Below, piece by piece: positions 17,006 to 25,873 of a stretch of 64,000 nucleotides of DNA; position 1 is the stretch's first letter, and every line of letters begins with the position of its first letter. A program made the translations under genes and the position numbers. The notes under the pieces were generated by a model that was given only the letters and a program-made list of their open reading frames with translations, searched no databases and was not told the DNA's origin. This stretch comes from an uncultured Alphaproteobacteria bacterium (GTDB taxonomy: Bacteria > Pseudomonadota > Alphaproteobacteria > Rhizobiales > Aestuariivirgaceae), in NCBI GenBank assembly GCA_945957365.1, contig CAMFKI010000006.1:1-64000 (forward strand), given 5' to 3'.

Positions 17006-17350
17006 TCAAAATGGAATTTCGCCGGCGGCAGACTGCCGGAGCATGGAATCCTGGAAGCCGTCGACGCAGGCTTCGATGATGCGGTCGATGTCCTCGGGCT
17101 TGCGGTCATGGAATGGACCCATCAGGTCCATCTCGGTGAGCGTTTCCGCGAGGAACCTGCGCGCATCGCGGATCGCGCGCTTTTCCATGTCGGTCTTGTC
17201 GATCATGCCGTTGTTCTCCATTGCAAGCGCCGAGCCCAGGTTGAGGCAGCGCATCGAGCAGAAGCGGTGAAAGGGGTAGAGATCGAAGCGGAGCGACAGG
17301 CAGAAGCCGAAGCCACGGGCCTGCCTGCCGCAGACTGCGCATGGGGCTAT
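17006..17350 (-). CDS. DUF6511 protein, start uncertain
   Basis: The frame encodes a zinc-binding module (CAVCGRQARGFGFCLSL, then RFCSMRC) and a helical tail ending SAAGEIPF, matching DUF6511. There is no ATG, GTG or TTG near the beginning of the conserved domain. An ATA codon at 17350 overlaps the TAG stop of the upstream gene. The frame stays open for another 200 bp upstream but there overlaps the 76-aa gene. Either an unusual start or -1 frameshifting from the upstream gene is possible. Function unknown. Confidence 0.6.
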   Translation of the reverse strand: MAPCAVCGRQARGFGFCLSLRFDLYPFHRFCSMRCLNLGSALAMENNGMIDKTDMEKRAIRDARRFLAETLTEMDLMGPFHDRKPEDIDRIIEACVDGFQDSMLRQSAAGEIPF

Positions 17351-17577
17351 CCGGCCATCAGGAAACTTCTGAGGGGCCGGGTGTCCTCGGGCTTCTCCTG
17401 GATCCGGTGGGAGGCCAGGACGATGAAGCGGGAGATGGCGTTGTCCGCCATCGCCTCGAGATCGCGCAGGCTGAGGCTTCGGATGGGTTTTTCCAGCCTT
17501 CCTCTCGCCTCGAGCCATGCGCCGATCTCCTTTGCCGCTTCCCGCGTCACATGTGCCTGCCACTCATCGTCCGTCAT
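17347..17577 (-). CDS. Small phage operon protein, 76 aa
   Basis: This 76-aa protein begins MTDDEWQAHVTREAAKEI and ends RSFLMAG. It is helical and charged with no recognised family. It lies 10 bp after the DUF669-like gene, and its stop overlaps the beginning of the DUF6511 frame. Its in-frame ATG at 17577 has only a weak ribosome site, as expected for a coupled gene. Confidence 0.6.
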   Translation of the reverse strand: MTDDEWQAHVTREAAKEIGAWLEARGRLEKPIRSLSLRDLEAMADNAISRFIVLASHRIQEKPEDTRPLRSFLMAG

Positions 17578-17587
17578 GGTGCGCGCC

Positions 17588-18337
17588 TCAGCCGGCGAGC
17601 CACGCCGGGCCAGGCTTGGCAGCGGGTGCAGCGGAGGGCGCCGCAGAGGTGGAGGCCGGCTGCGGCGCAACGGTGGCTGCCAACGTGTTGCCCCAGGCAG
17701 GCTTTGCCGCCGGAGCCGCGGCTGGTGCAGCCGCATTGCCCTGCCCCCATGCGGGTGGCGTTTCCGGCTTCGGCGCGGCACGGGGCTTCGAGGAGGGTGC
17801 TGCCGGCACATGTTCGCCGTTCATCACCTTCTGCCACTCGGGCTCCTGGGGAAGGACGACACGCTCCAGCCGGTTGCGGTCCGGGTAACGCGGATTGTCG
17901 CTCGGCTCGATCTTCACCTTGCCCACGAAGGTGATGCCGGAGAGTTCCGACAGACCATTCAGCACGCGCCTTGCCTTGGCGGCATCGCTCATGTCCTCCG
18001 GGTTGAGCCCCAGCGCGCTGTCGATCATGGCGCGGAAGGTCGATTTCGAGATCTTCCAACCAATCGAGACACCCTGCTCGTCGAGCTTGCCGCCCGAGAC
18101 AGTGAAGAACTGCCAGAACTTGCGGCGGACATAGAGGCCCTCGACGATGGTGAACTCGGCATCGATCTGCCGTACATCGCTGCCGGGCGAGTTCGAGGCC
18201 TTGAGCAGCTTGGCATCGACGGGGCTGTTGCCGTCGATGGTGCCGGGCTTGAAGATCATGGTGATCCTGGCAAACGTGCCATCCGGAATAATGTCGGTGG
18301 CAATCTGCGGCTGCACGTCGTTCATGTCATAGGTCAT
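17588..18337 (-). CDS. DUF669-like ssDNA-binding protein
   Basis: The first 170 residues of this 249-aa protein resemble DUF669-type phage proteins (PDGTFARITMIF, AEFTIVEGLYVRRKFWQFF, GWKISKSTFRAMIDSALGL). The remaining 80 residues are a disordered Ala/Pro tail with short PAWG-type repeats. Such proteins are thought to bind single-stranded DNA and are usually paired with Sak4-like ATPases, which is the arrangement here (gap 4 bp). The tail could be the protein-interaction arm, as in SSB; that is inference. Confidence 0.7.
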   Translation of the reverse strand: MTYDMNDVQPQIATDIIPDGTFARITMIFKPGTIDGNSPVDAKLLKASNSPGSDVRQIDAEFTIVEGLYVRRKFWQFFTVSGGKLDEQGVSIGWKISKSTFRAMIDSALGLNPEDMSDAAKARRVLNGLSELSGITFVGKVKIEPSDNPRYPDRNRLERVVLPQEPEWQKVMNGEHVPAAPSSKPRAAPKPETPPAWGQGNAAAPAAAPAAKPAWGNTLAATVAPQPASTSAAPSAAPAAKPGPAWLAG

Positions 18338-18341
18338 GGGT

Positions 18342-19175
18342 TCAACCTTTCTTCGGGCTATGGATCTTGGTGAGAAGAGCGGCGAGATCGGCAGGCTCGG
18401 TGATATCGAGCCTTCCGGATCGGTCCTTTGCGGGGAGGCCGTAGGGGTTCACGGTCTGGCAGACGAGACGGCGGGTCCGGCCCTTCACCGGGTCATGCCG
18501 CCAGCCGTCGCCCTCGGGCTCGAACAGGCTCAGCGTCGCCACCTGGTCGAGGATGCCGGGCAATTCCCGGGCAACCTTTCCGCCCTCGAGCTGCGGCTGC
18601 CAGTTGGAACGCCCGAACTCGTCGGTGATCTGCTCGAGGATGCCGACGAAGATCGTGGTCTTGCCCTCGGCATGCTGGAGGTGCTTCAGCAAGGTGATGA
18701 CTTCCCTGGCCAGCAGGCCGTAGGCGCCACGGATGTCGGGCTTGCCGGTCCGTTCCGAGAAGGCCTCCGGCTGCTGTTTCGACCAGGCCATGGCCTGCCG
18801 CGTCAGGTCGGTAAGCGAGTCGACGAAGATGTAGCGCTTGTGAGCGACAAGTACCGCGAGGTCCGGATAGGTCTTCGCCACATGGGCGTGATGCCCCTCG
18901 GAATAGTAACCATTGGGATCGGCGGCGGGGTTCACGCCGCCAATCAGGCAGGCGATGTCACGCGCGTCCTCGAAGCTGCGGATCGGGATGCTGTCGCCAT
19001 CCCAGTCCTGCACCGACATGAGGCCCGCCTCGAAGTCGAGACACAGCGTGTCGTGGCCGGGCAGCGCCTTCATGAGCGAAGTCTTGCCCGAGCCGCTGGG
19101 GCCCAGGACGCACAGCGTGGTCCTGGCGATCGCGGTCGAAAGCCGCATCTCGGCGGTGACGAGGCGAAGGCTCAT
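18342..19175 (-). CDS. Sak4-like RecA-fold ATPase (phage recombinase)
   Basis: This 277-aa protein has Walker A GPSGSGKTS near residue 25 and Walker B-like YIFVDSLTDL near residue 115, in the short RecA-fold layout of phage Sak4/AAA_24 nucleotide-binding proteins. Sak4 proteins promote single-strand annealing with an SSB. The neighbouring DUF669-like gene and Cas4-like nuclease complete the expected module. The start at 19175 overlaps the stop of the 165-aa gene by ATGA. Confidence 0.82.
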   Translation of the reverse strand: MSLRLVTAEMRLSTAIARTTLCVLGPSGSGKTSLMKALPGHDTLCLDFEAGLMSVQDWDGDSIPIRSFEDARDIACLIGGVNPAADPNGYYSEGHHAHVAKTYPDLAVLVAHKRYIFVDSLTDLTRQAMAWSKQQPEAFSERTGKPDIRGAYGLLAREVITLLKHLQHAEGKTTIFVGILEQITDEFGRSNWQPQLEGGKVARELPGILDQVATLSLFEPEGDGWRHDPVKGRTRRLVCQTVNPYGLPAKDRSGRLDITEPADLAALLTKIHSPKKG

Positions 19176-19669
19176 ACCCGCCTCCCGTCGATATGCACCA
19201 GCTCGTAGCTCGCCTTGCCGGTCTCGACGGTACGCGCCGGAGTGAAGAGCTCCTTCAGCCGCGGGGGCCAGGAGTCGTAGGCCCGCTCGGAGACGTCGAA
19301 CTTCACTTTCACATAGTCGGCTGGATTCTCACCCCACTGCGAACCGATGAGCTCGACCAGCTCCCTGAGGCGCTGCTGGTTCCATTTGACCCGCTTCGGC
19401 AGGTCGGCCACCACGATGAAGCCGTTGTCCTCGAAGCGGACGGTGCCGGTGTCCTTGTCCTGGGACGCGCGTTCCTGCCGGGCGCGCGAGCCGTAGCGAT
19501 GGTCGAGAGCGGCGTTGAGCTTCGCGTCGAGACGGTCGGCCTCCTCCGCAATACGGTCGATCTCGGCCCTGAGGCTGACGAATGTCGCCGCCGGGAGAAC
19601 GGCGAGCTCGGCAACCGTCATCGCGTCGATGCCGGCGAAGTCACGGGTGGCATTCCGGATATCAGACAT
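19172..19669 (-). CDS. Phage operon protein, 165 aa
   Basis: This 165-aa protein has a helical N-terminal half (SLRAEIDRIAEEADRLDAKL) and a C-terminal half with ADLPKRVKWNQQRLRELV and DVSERAYDSWPPRLKELF. It resembles uncharacterised proteins that accompany Sak4-like genes in alphaproteobacterial prophages. It overlaps the downstream recombinase by 4 bp and the upstream gene by 8 bp. Function unknown. Confidence 0.65.
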   Translation of the reverse strand: MSDIRNATRDFAGIDAMTVAELAVLPAATFVSLRAEIDRIAEEADRLDAKLNAALDHRYGSRARQERASQDKDTGTVRFEDNGFIVVADLPKRVKWNQQRLRELVELIGSQWGENPADYVKVKFDVSERAYDSWPPRLKELFTPARTVETGKASYELVHIDGRRV

Positions 19670-20027
19670 GGGCAAGGCTCCCGGCTGTGGGCTTCGGGCA
19701 GGAGCGGCGGGCCACGAGGGGCTCGTCTGAACGAATGGCCAGGTAGAGACAGTCGTTCTTGCCGATCCGGCGCTGCACGAGCAGCACCTGCTTGCGCTCG
19801 CAGGTCTCCATGACGCGGTCGGCAAGGTGGGTGAGCTTCAGACGGCGGAACTCGCCGAGCTCCGACAGCTGGGGGTCGCGGTCGAAAGCGAGATGGCCGC
19901 GGTAATAGGCGAGCATGTCGCCGGTCCTGGCGTCGACCAGCCAATCGATGAAGGCATTCTCGTCTCGGGGGATCTGGTGGAGTTCAAGCATCTGGTAGCG
20001 GCACGATTTCAGGTGGGGTTCGGGCAT
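19662..20027 (-). CDS. Phage operon protein, 121 aa
   Basis: This 121-aa protein contains MLELHQIPRDENAFIDWLV and a basic segment VLLVQRRIGKNDCLYLAI. The ATG at 20027 has GAGGA 4-5 nt upstream; an alternative in-frame ATG at 19991 would shorten it by 12 residues. It overlaps the next gene by 8 bp. No family recognised. Confidence 0.6.
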   Translation of the reverse strand: MPEPHLKSCRYQMLELHQIPRDENAFIDWLVDARTGDMLAYYRGHLAFDRDPQLSELGEFRRLKLTHLADRVMETCERKQVLLVQRRIGKNDCLYLAIRSDEPLVARRSCPKPTAGSLAHV

Positions 20028-20178
20028 GACTTCCTCGTTCAGCCGCAAGCGTGTTGCGGACGTTGGGTGGATCGGGATTTTGCGGAAGCAGGCGGGGAAC
20101 GGCCCCGCTCAGGCTCCTGGCACTAGAGTAGCGATGGAGACCGGGGGCTTTCCCGGGAGGTCTTCATCGCCCGGGAGG

Positions 20179-20379
20179 TCACCGCTTCGGGATACCCGTG
20201 GTGACCTGGCGCAGTTGTTCCGCCTCGTAGGCCATCACATCTGCCTCACGGTAGGTGATGCGGCCGCCGATCTTGCAGAACTGCGGTCCTTCCCCTGCGA
20301 CGCGCCAGCGCTCCAGGGTGCGTGGCGAGATGCGCCAGCGCGAGGCAAGTTCGGATTGAAGAAGCAGTCGTTGTTCCAT
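20179..20379 (-). CDS. AlpA/MerR-like HTH protein, possible excisionase
   Basis: This 66-aa protein is a single HTH_17-type winged helix (LASRWRISPRTLERWRVAGE, then GGRITYREADVMAYE). Such proteins are phage excisionases or AlpA-type activators. It is the first gene of the leftward early operon, and its ATG has GGAGG 5 nt upstream. It may control that operon or assist excision with the serine recombinase; the role is inferred from position. Confidence 0.8.
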   Translation of the reverse strand: MEQRLLLQSELASRWRISPRTLERWRVAGEGPQFCKIGGRITYREADVMAYEAEQLRQVTTGIPKR

Positions 20380-20606
20380 CGGGACCTCCGTGTTCGCTGA
20401 TGATCGGAGGATGACAAACGCGCCGGGGGATTGTCGTGGGGACCGATTCACCCGCGGCGGGGGATGGTGATGGATCAAACCCGCCTTGGCCGGGGGATCG
20501 GCAGGGGATCAGGGAGGGGATGGCAGAGCGCCAGATTGATCCAAGCTATTGTCGAGACAGGGAAAGCCGGGAGGGGGATGATCCCCCACTCGTGGCGGAA
20601 AGATTT
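20380..20606. other. Regulatory gap before the leftward early operon
   Basis: This 227-bp non-coding stretch is rich in GGGGAT words (about 20427, 20461, 20500, 20511, 20526) and contains a GGGGG-ATGAT-CCCCC hairpin at 20573-20587. It lies between the AlpA-like gene and the 3' end of a methyltransferase gene, so it should hold the early-operon promoter and possibly repressor sites. No promoter was assigned with confidence. Confidence 0.4.
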
Positions 20607-21428
20607 TTACGCCTGGCAGATGTAGGTCACGGTGCGGATGCGGCGGTCACGCAAATTGGCGACCTGGTTGCGCGCCATCTGGGGAAAGTCGTTGCCGAGG
20701 AACGACTGGAACGTCACTGCGGGGACAGCGCCCGCTGCCATTCTGGCTGCCATTGCCTCGAACCAGCGCTGGCCTTCCTCGGTCGAATCCTGCACTTCGA
20801 GGATCTTGAAACCGGCCTTCGTCAACAGTGACTTCATCTCGTCCGGCGTCGCCAGGTGGCTGATGGATTTCTCGCGAGCCCACGGCACCGGGTACAGCAC
20901 CTCGCCCCCTTCGCCTTGCAGGACGTCGTAGACTCCGAATCGGGCGCCGGGCTTGAGTACCCGTCTGGCTTCGGCATAGACGAGATCCTTGCGGGCAATG
21001 TTCATCGCCACGTGAATGGTCATCGCTGCATCGAACATGGAGTCGTCAAAAGGCAAGGCGGTTGCGTCGCCTTGACGGAACGATACCTGGTCACTCAGCC
21101 CCACCCAATCGCACAGGGCAGCTGCGGCGTCGCAGAATTCCGGTGTCAGATCGATGCCGGTTACGCGGCAGTGATATGTTTCAACGAGCGTGCGTGCTGG
21201 TCCTCCAAGGCCACATCCAATATCCAGCACGTGAGACTCAGGGGTGAGGTTCAGTGAGCGGGCGAGCTCGAGAGTGGCCTGACGGCCGCGAATATGGAAC
21301 TCGTCAACTGTCCCGAGATCCGCAGTCGTCAGCTTGTCCATATCCTTGCCAGCCTTCCGCAGGCTCTCGGCAATGGCGGCAACGATATCGTTGCCGCCCG
21401 CATAGTGGCTCGCGACCTGATCAGCCAT
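20607..21428 (-). CDS. Class I SAM-dependent methyltransferase
   Basis: This 273-aa methyltransferase has motif I VLDIGCGLGGPART near residue 70, an acidic post-I GIDLT, and the rest of a Rossmann-type Methyltransf_11 domain. The sequence around it resembles sarcosine/dimethylglycine or UbiE-like small-molecule methyltransferases. It has no partner gene and lies between phage early and regulatory genes as cargo. The ATG at 21428 begins MADQVASHYAGG. The substrate cannot be told from sequence. Confidence 0.8.
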   Translation of the reverse strand: MADQVASHYAGGNDIVAAIAESLRKAGKDMDKLTTADLGTVDEFHIRGRQATLELARSLNLTPESHVLDIGCGLGGPARTLVETYHCRVTGIDLTPEFCDAAAALCDWVGLSDQVSFRQGDATALPFDDSMFDAAMTIHVAMNIARKDLVYAEARRVLKPGARFGVYDVLQGEGGEVLYPVPWAREKSISHLATPDEMKSLLTKAGFKILEVQDSTEEGQRWFEAMAARMAAGAVPAVTFQSFLGNDFPQMARNQVANLRDRRIRTVTYICQA

Positions 21429-21488
21429 GGTGCCCCCTCCGTTGGGACCACGACTATACGTCCGAATGCGGCCACTCACTAGGCCGCT

Positions 21489-22199
21489 TCAGCGGCACAG
21501 CCGGTAATTGCCGCGCCGATCGGATTCAATGAGCTTCCGCCAGTTCGGCTGGGACTTGAACACGTCGGCCATCCGAATCGAATTCGACCCCGCCTTCGCC
21601 AGCAGTGCCTTGCCGCAGCACCAGCCGGCCTTGTCGAGCGGGTGCCTGTGCAGCAGACGGACAACCTGAGCCTGGATGGGGCCGAGGGTGAAGCTGACGC
21701 CGCCAATGGAAACATCCCGGTAGTCGGTCGAGTGGTTGAAACTTGGCGCCACGGGCGCTGATTCCGCCAGCCGTGGAAGCAGCAGCGCCTCCACCCGCCG
21801 ACGCTCATCGTGGCTGACCAGGAGATCAGCCTCCCGGACGACCAGGGGCTCCGCGTCTTCGTGAATGTCGAGATATTCGTCGGGCGGCGTGTGAAAGCAA
21901 GTCACCGCAACCGCGCCGTCGCGGAACAGGGCATGGACATCCCGCTCCCAAAGCTCAAGCAGACCGCTGATCGCCTTGAACTGATAGGGGACGCGAAACC
22001 GCCCGCTATCCTTGTCCTCCTCGATGCCGCCGACCTCGCACCTGAGGTGGAAAACCCTCACGGACAGGCGCAATTTGCCGTTTTCGGCGAGGTACACGGC
22101 GTCCCGGCGGGGCATCTGCCAGTGCTCAAGAACCTCGACCAGCGTGAAATAATCCTTTTCAATCAACATGAACGCCATCCCGAGAAAATAGTCGTTCAT
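21489..22199 (-). CDS. Putative phage regulatory protein, unknown family
   Basis: This 236-aa protein is transcribed away from the S24 repressor. Its N-terminal part begins MNDYFLGMAFMLIEKDY and looks like a short HTH or sensory segment (LVEVLEHWQMPRRDAVYLAE). The C-terminal part (FTLGPIQAQVVRLLHRH to ESDRRGNYRLCR) looks like a winged helix. Divergent placement from a repressor, across a shared 77-bp gap with an inverted repeat, suggests a regulatory or replication-control role. Confidence 0.55.
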   Translation of the reverse strand: MNDYFLGMAFMLIEKDYFTLVEVLEHWQMPRRDAVYLAENGKLRLSVRVFHLRCEVGGIEEDKDSGRFRVPYQFKAISGLLELWERDVHALFRDGAVAVTCFHTPPDEYLDIHEDAEPLVVREADLLVSHDERRRVEALLLPRLAESAPVAPSFNHSTDYRDVSIGGVSFTLGPIQAQVVRLLHRHPLDKAGWCCGKALLAKAGSNSIRMADVFKSQPNWRKLIESDRRGNYRLCR

Positions 22200-22215
22200 A
22201 TTATGTTCTATTTGA

Positions 22216-22250
22216 TTGACGCGGACAACATCATCCTTTTTTATCCGCGT
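22216..22250 (+). promoter_or_regulatory. Repressor promoter with operator-like inverted repeat
   Basis: A TTGACG -35-like box (22216-22221) is followed after 17 bp by TTTTAT (22239-22244). A 7-bp inverted repeat ACGCGGA/TCCGCGT (22219-22225 and 22244-22250) overlaps both boxes. It lies between the divergent repressor and 236-aa genes, where a phage repressor would bind its own operator. Confidence 0.5.
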
Positions 22251-22276
22251 TATCCACAGGCTTCCCCGGGAACCCA

Positions 22277-22945
22277 ATGCAACAGTCAATGGCAGACAGA
22301 CTGCGCGCCCGCTGCCGGCAGCTGGGCTTCAGCACCGTTCAGGTCGGCGAAATGGCCGGGGTGAACCGCACCTTCGTCTACGACATCATGCGGGGGCGCT
22401 CCGGCAACCCCAACCTCGAGAAGCTGCAGCGGGTGGCGGAAGTGCTGAAGGTCGAGCGCAACTGGCTCCTCCACGGCCTAGGTGAAGTCGAGGGCGAGAA
22501 ACCGATCTTCGACAACCCCGAGCAGTCCTTCGTCGCCGTGCCGTACGTGAATGCCAGGCCGTCGATGGGTGGTGGCCAGATGGTCGAGTTCGAACCTGAC
22601 TACGGGCGACCCTACCATTTCCAGCAGTCGTGGATCCGCCACACGCTGCGTTCCGACCCCACGCACCTCCGCATGATGCATGTCGAGGGCGACAGCATGA
22701 TGCCGACTCTGCATGACCGCGACATTGTCCTGGTCGACACGTCGCGCCGCTCCCCCACGCCCCCGGGCATCTTCGTCCTGCACGATGGCATGGGCCTTGT
22801 CGCCAAGCGCCTCGAGCACATCCCCAACAGCGATCCGCCACGGGTTCGGATCATCTCGGACAACGCTCACTATTCGCCGTATGAAGGGATGGCCGATGAG
22901 GTCAACATCATCGGCCGTATCCGCTGGTTTGCCCGGGAGATGTAG
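22277..22945 (+). CDS. XRE-S24 (CI/LexA-like) phage repressor
   Basis: This 222-aa repressor has an N-terminal helix-turn-helix (VGEMAGVNRTFVYDIMRGRS, about 21-40) and a C-terminal S24 peptidase-like domain. The serine lies in GDSMMPTLHDRD and the lysine in AKRLEHI. It should dimerise, keep the prophage silent and be inactivated by RecA-stimulated self-cleavage. A second in-frame ATG lies 12 bp inside. It begins the rightward operon that ends with the serine recombinase. Confidence 0.9.
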   Translation: MQQSMADRLRARCRQLGFSTVQVGEMAGVNRTFVYDIMRGRSGNPNLEKLQRVAEVLKVERNWLLHGLGEVEGEKPIFDNPEQSFVAVPYVNARPSMGGGQMVEFEPDYGRPYHFQQSWIRHTLRSDPTHLRMMHVEGDSMMPTLHDRDIVLVDTSRRSPTPPGIFVLHDGMGLVAKRLEHIPNSDPPRVRIISDNAHYSPYEGMADEVNIIGRIRWFAREM

Positions 22946-22946
22946 C

Positions 22947-23666
22947 GTGATCGTGTTTCGCGAGATCGGGGATAGCGAGCCTGCCTTGCAGATCTCACCG
23001 ATCGTTCGCGCGGCCGAGAAGACATTTTCCTACATCGCCGAACATGGCGGCATCGAACTGACGCCGACCAAGTCTCTCAAGAGAACCTTCGTGCACTGGG
23101 CGGCCTCCGCCTTCGAATGGCCGGGATACACCGCAGAAGAACTGTTCCAGTTGAACAAGGTCCTGAACGAAGTCGACTTCGCGCCACTGATGTTTCTCCA
23201 CGACATCTTGCTCGCCCTCAAGATCGGGCGGCATTACAAGGGCAAGTTCGACCTTACGAAGTCTGGGAAAACGCTGATCGGCCGATCGGGCAAGATCTTC
23301 GGCATCCTGACGCCGTTCTTCCTGTTCCACGTCAATCATGAGTATTTCTCCCGGCGGCCGACACAGATGACCGGCAACTGGGATCTCTTCCTGAATGTCC
23401 TCAACGTAGAGGCCGAGAACGGGGTCACGACGGCGGCATTCCGGGAGACCCTCTACGGACCACATGACGTACCCGGATACGACGATGCGCTGGGCGGACT
23501 CTACGTCCAGGTATTACGGCCTCTCTGCTGGGCAGGGCTTCTCGTCGAACATGGCGTCCCGGGCACCGTTTCCTTCGGACCGCGCACCTTCATCAAGACA
23601 CCGCTCTGGCGCGCCGCCCTGCAGCTGAACACGGACAGCCAGGTCCAGCCTGCGACACGGCACTGA
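22947..23666 (+). CDS. Unknown protein in lysogeny operon
   Basis: This 239-aa protein starts at GTG (22947), one base after the repressor stop codon, with GGGAG 7 nt upstream. It has aromatic-rich segments (YIAEHGGIELTPTKSLKRTF and FGILTPFFLFHVNHEYF) and a winged-helix-like look. Its stop overlaps the RecD2 start (TGATG). No family was recognised. Operon position suggests a role in lysogeny or recombination. Confidence 0.65.
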   Translation: MIVFREIGDSEPALQISPIVRAAEKTFSYIAEHGGIELTPTKSLKRTFVHWAASAFEWPGYTAEELFQLNKVLNEVDFAPLMFLHDILLALKIGRHYKGKFDLTKSGKTLIGRSGKIFGILTPFFLFHVNHEYFSRRPTQMTGNWDLFLNVLNVEAENGVTTAAFRETLYGPHDVPGYDDALGGLYVQVLRPLCWAGLLVEHGVPGTVSFGPRTFIKTPLWRAALQLNTDSQVQPATRH

Positions 23667-25873
23667 TGGCCCAGCCAGCGAGAACAGCCGATCAGGCGCC
23701 GCAGGAGGTCCTTGCCGGCATTGTGGAGCGGGTCACCTACCACAATGATGAGAATGGCTTCTGCGTCCTGCGCGTCAAGGCGCGGGGGCACCGTGATCTC
23801 GTCACAGTGGTGGGGCACTCGGCGGCGATTTCGGCAGGGGAATGGATCACGGCCACCGGCGAATGGTTCAACGATCGGACGCATGGGCTGCAGTTCAAGG
23901 CACGCTTTCTCAAGACCACGCCGCCCACCACTGCGGAGGGGATCGAGAAGTACCTCTCCTCCGGCATGATCCGCGGCATTGGCCCGGTCTATGCGAAGAA
24001 GATGGTGAAGACCTTCGGGGAACAGGTCTTCGACATAATCGAGGCCAATCCTGAGCGATTGCGCGAGGTCGATGGAATCGGCGCGGTGCGCGCCCAGCGG
24101 ATTGTTTCCGCCTGGGCCGAGCAGAAGGCGGTCCGCGAGATCATGGTCTTCCTGCACAGCCATGGCGTCGGCACAGCGCGCGCCGTGCGGATCTTCAAGA
24201 CCTATGGCGCCGATGCCATCCAGGTGATGACGGACAACCCCTACCGGCTGGCACGCGACATCCGCGGCATCGGCTTCCGCACGGCGGACGCCATCGCCAT
24301 GAAACTGGGGATCGAGAAGACGGCCATGATCCGCATCCGGGCAGGGATTTCCTATGCGCTGACGGAAGCCATGGAGCAGGGTCACTGCGGCCTACCGGTC
24401 GAGGAATTGGCGCCGCTGGCGGTCGAACTGTTGGATGTTCCGTCAGAGCTGATTCAAACGGCGATGGAACTGGAACTCGCTGAGGGAACCGTCATCACCG
24501 ATACGGTGGGCGACACTCGCTGCGTGTTCCTGGCCGGTCTCTACAAGTCAGAACAAGCCATCGCAGAACGGCTCCGCACACTTTCCAGCGGCAAGTTGCC
24601 GTGGACATGGATCGATCCGGAAAAGGCACTGCCGTGGATCGAACAGAAGACGGGATTGACCCTTGCTGCGAGCCAGAAGGACGCCATCCGGCTGGCGATG
24701 ATGGCGAAGGTGCTGGTCATCACCGGCGGGCCCGGCGTCGGGAAGACCACCATCGTCAATTCCATCCTGCGCATCCTCGCCGCCAAGGGTGTCAACCTCC
24801 TGCTCTGCGCGCCGACGGGCCGCGCCGCCAAGCGCATGACGGAGGCCACCGGCTTCGAGGCCAAGACCATCCACCGCCTGCTCGAGGTCGATCCCAAGGG
24901 CGGCGGCTTCAAGCGCAACACGGAGAACCCACTCGACTGCGAGTTGCTGGTGATCGACGAGACCTCCATGGTGGACGTGCCCCTGATGCATGCCCTCCTC
25001 AAGGCCCTGCCCGACGGTTCCGCCCTGCTCGTCGTGGGCGACATCGACCAGCTGCCCTCCGTGGGTCCCGGTCAGGTGCTGGCCGACATCATCCAGTCGG
25101 AGGCCATACCGGTGGTGCGCCTCACGGAAGTATTCCGCCAGGCCGCCGAGAGCCGGATCATCACCGCGGCGCATCGTATCAACAAGGGCCAGATACCAGA
25201 CCTCGCGCGCCCCGAGGGCGAGAGCGACTTTTATTTCGTGAACGCGGCAGACCCTGAAGCCGCCGTTCCGCTGATCGTCGACCTCGTGAAGAACCGCATC
25301 CCCAGGCGTTTCGGATTCGATCCCGTCCGTGACGTTCAGGTCCTCTGCCCCATGAACCGAGGCGGTGTAGGCGCCCGTTCGCTCAACATCGAGCTGCAGG
25401 CTGCACTCAACCCCGCCACGGAGCAGAAGGTCGAGCGCTTCGGCTGGACCTTCGCCCCCGGAGACAAGGTCATGCAGATCGAGAACGACTACGAGAAAGA
25501 AGTCTACAACGGCGACGTCGGCTACATCGACGCGGTCGATCTCGACACTGGCGAACTGATCGCCAGTTTCGATGGCCGCGCCGTCACCTACGGCTTCGGC
25601 GAACTCGACACACTGGTTCCCGCCTATGCGGCGACGATCCACAAATCGCAAGGCTCCGAATACGCCGCAGTCGTCATCCCGGTCATGACGCAGCACTACG
25701 CCATGTTGCAGCGGAACCTGATCTACACCGGCATCACTCGCGGCAAGAAGCTCGTTGTGATCGTAGGGCAGGCGAAGGCTGTGGCCATTGCCGTGAAGAA
25801 TGTCTCAGGGCGCCGGCGTTGGACAAAGCTCCGCGATTGGCTTGCCGGGAATGCCGCCACCGGAGCAACGTGA
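23666..25873 (+). CDS. RecD2-type SF1B DNA helicase
   Basis: This 735-aa protein fits the RecD2 layout: an N-terminal OB-like domain, helix-hairpin-helix segments (IRGIGPVYAKKMVKTFG, VDGIGAVRAQRI, IRGIGFRTADAIA), then helicase domains with Walker A GGPGVGKTT and Walker B LLVIDETSMVD. It ends with a UvrD_C_2 motif (TIHKSQGSEY and YTGITRGKKL). RecD2 is a 5'-3' helicase usually tied to repair. Here it is part of the repressor-recombinase operon, with TGATG and GTGA overlaps on its two sides. Confidence 0.93.
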   Translation: MAQPARTADQAPQEVLAGIVERVTYHNDENGFCVLRVKARGHRDLVTVVGHSAAISAGEWITATGEWFNDRTHGLQFKARFLKTTPPTTAEGIEKYLSSGMIRGIGPVYAKKMVKTFGEQVFDIIEANPERLREVDGIGAVRAQRIVSAWAEQKAVREIMVFLHSHGVGTARAVRIFKTYGADAIQVMTDNPYRLARDIRGIGFRTADAIAMKLGIEKTAMIRIRAGISYALTEAMEQGHCGLPVEELAPLAVELLDVPSELIQTAMELELAEGTVITDTVGDTRCVFLAGLYKSEQAIAERLRTLSSGKLPWTWIDPEKALPWIEQKTGLTLAASQKDAIRLAMMAKVLVITGGPGVGKTTIVNSILRILAAKGVNLLLCAPTGRAAKRMTEATGFEAKTIHRLLEVDPKGGGFKRNTENPLDCELLVIDETSMVDVPLMHALLKALPDGSALLVVGDIDQLPSVGPGQVLADIIQSEAIPVVRLTEVFRQAAESRIITAAHRINKGQIPDLARPEGESDFYFVNAADPEAAVPLIVDLVKNRIPRRFGFDPVRDVQVLCPMNRGGVGARSLNIELQAALNPATEQKVERFGWTFAPGDKVMQIENDYEKEVYNGDVGYIDAVDLDTGELIASFDGRAVTYGFGELDTLVPAYAATIHKSQGSEYAAVVIPVMTQHYAMLQRNLIYTGITRGKKLVVIVGQAKAVAIAVKNVSGRRRWTKLRDWLAGNAATGAT

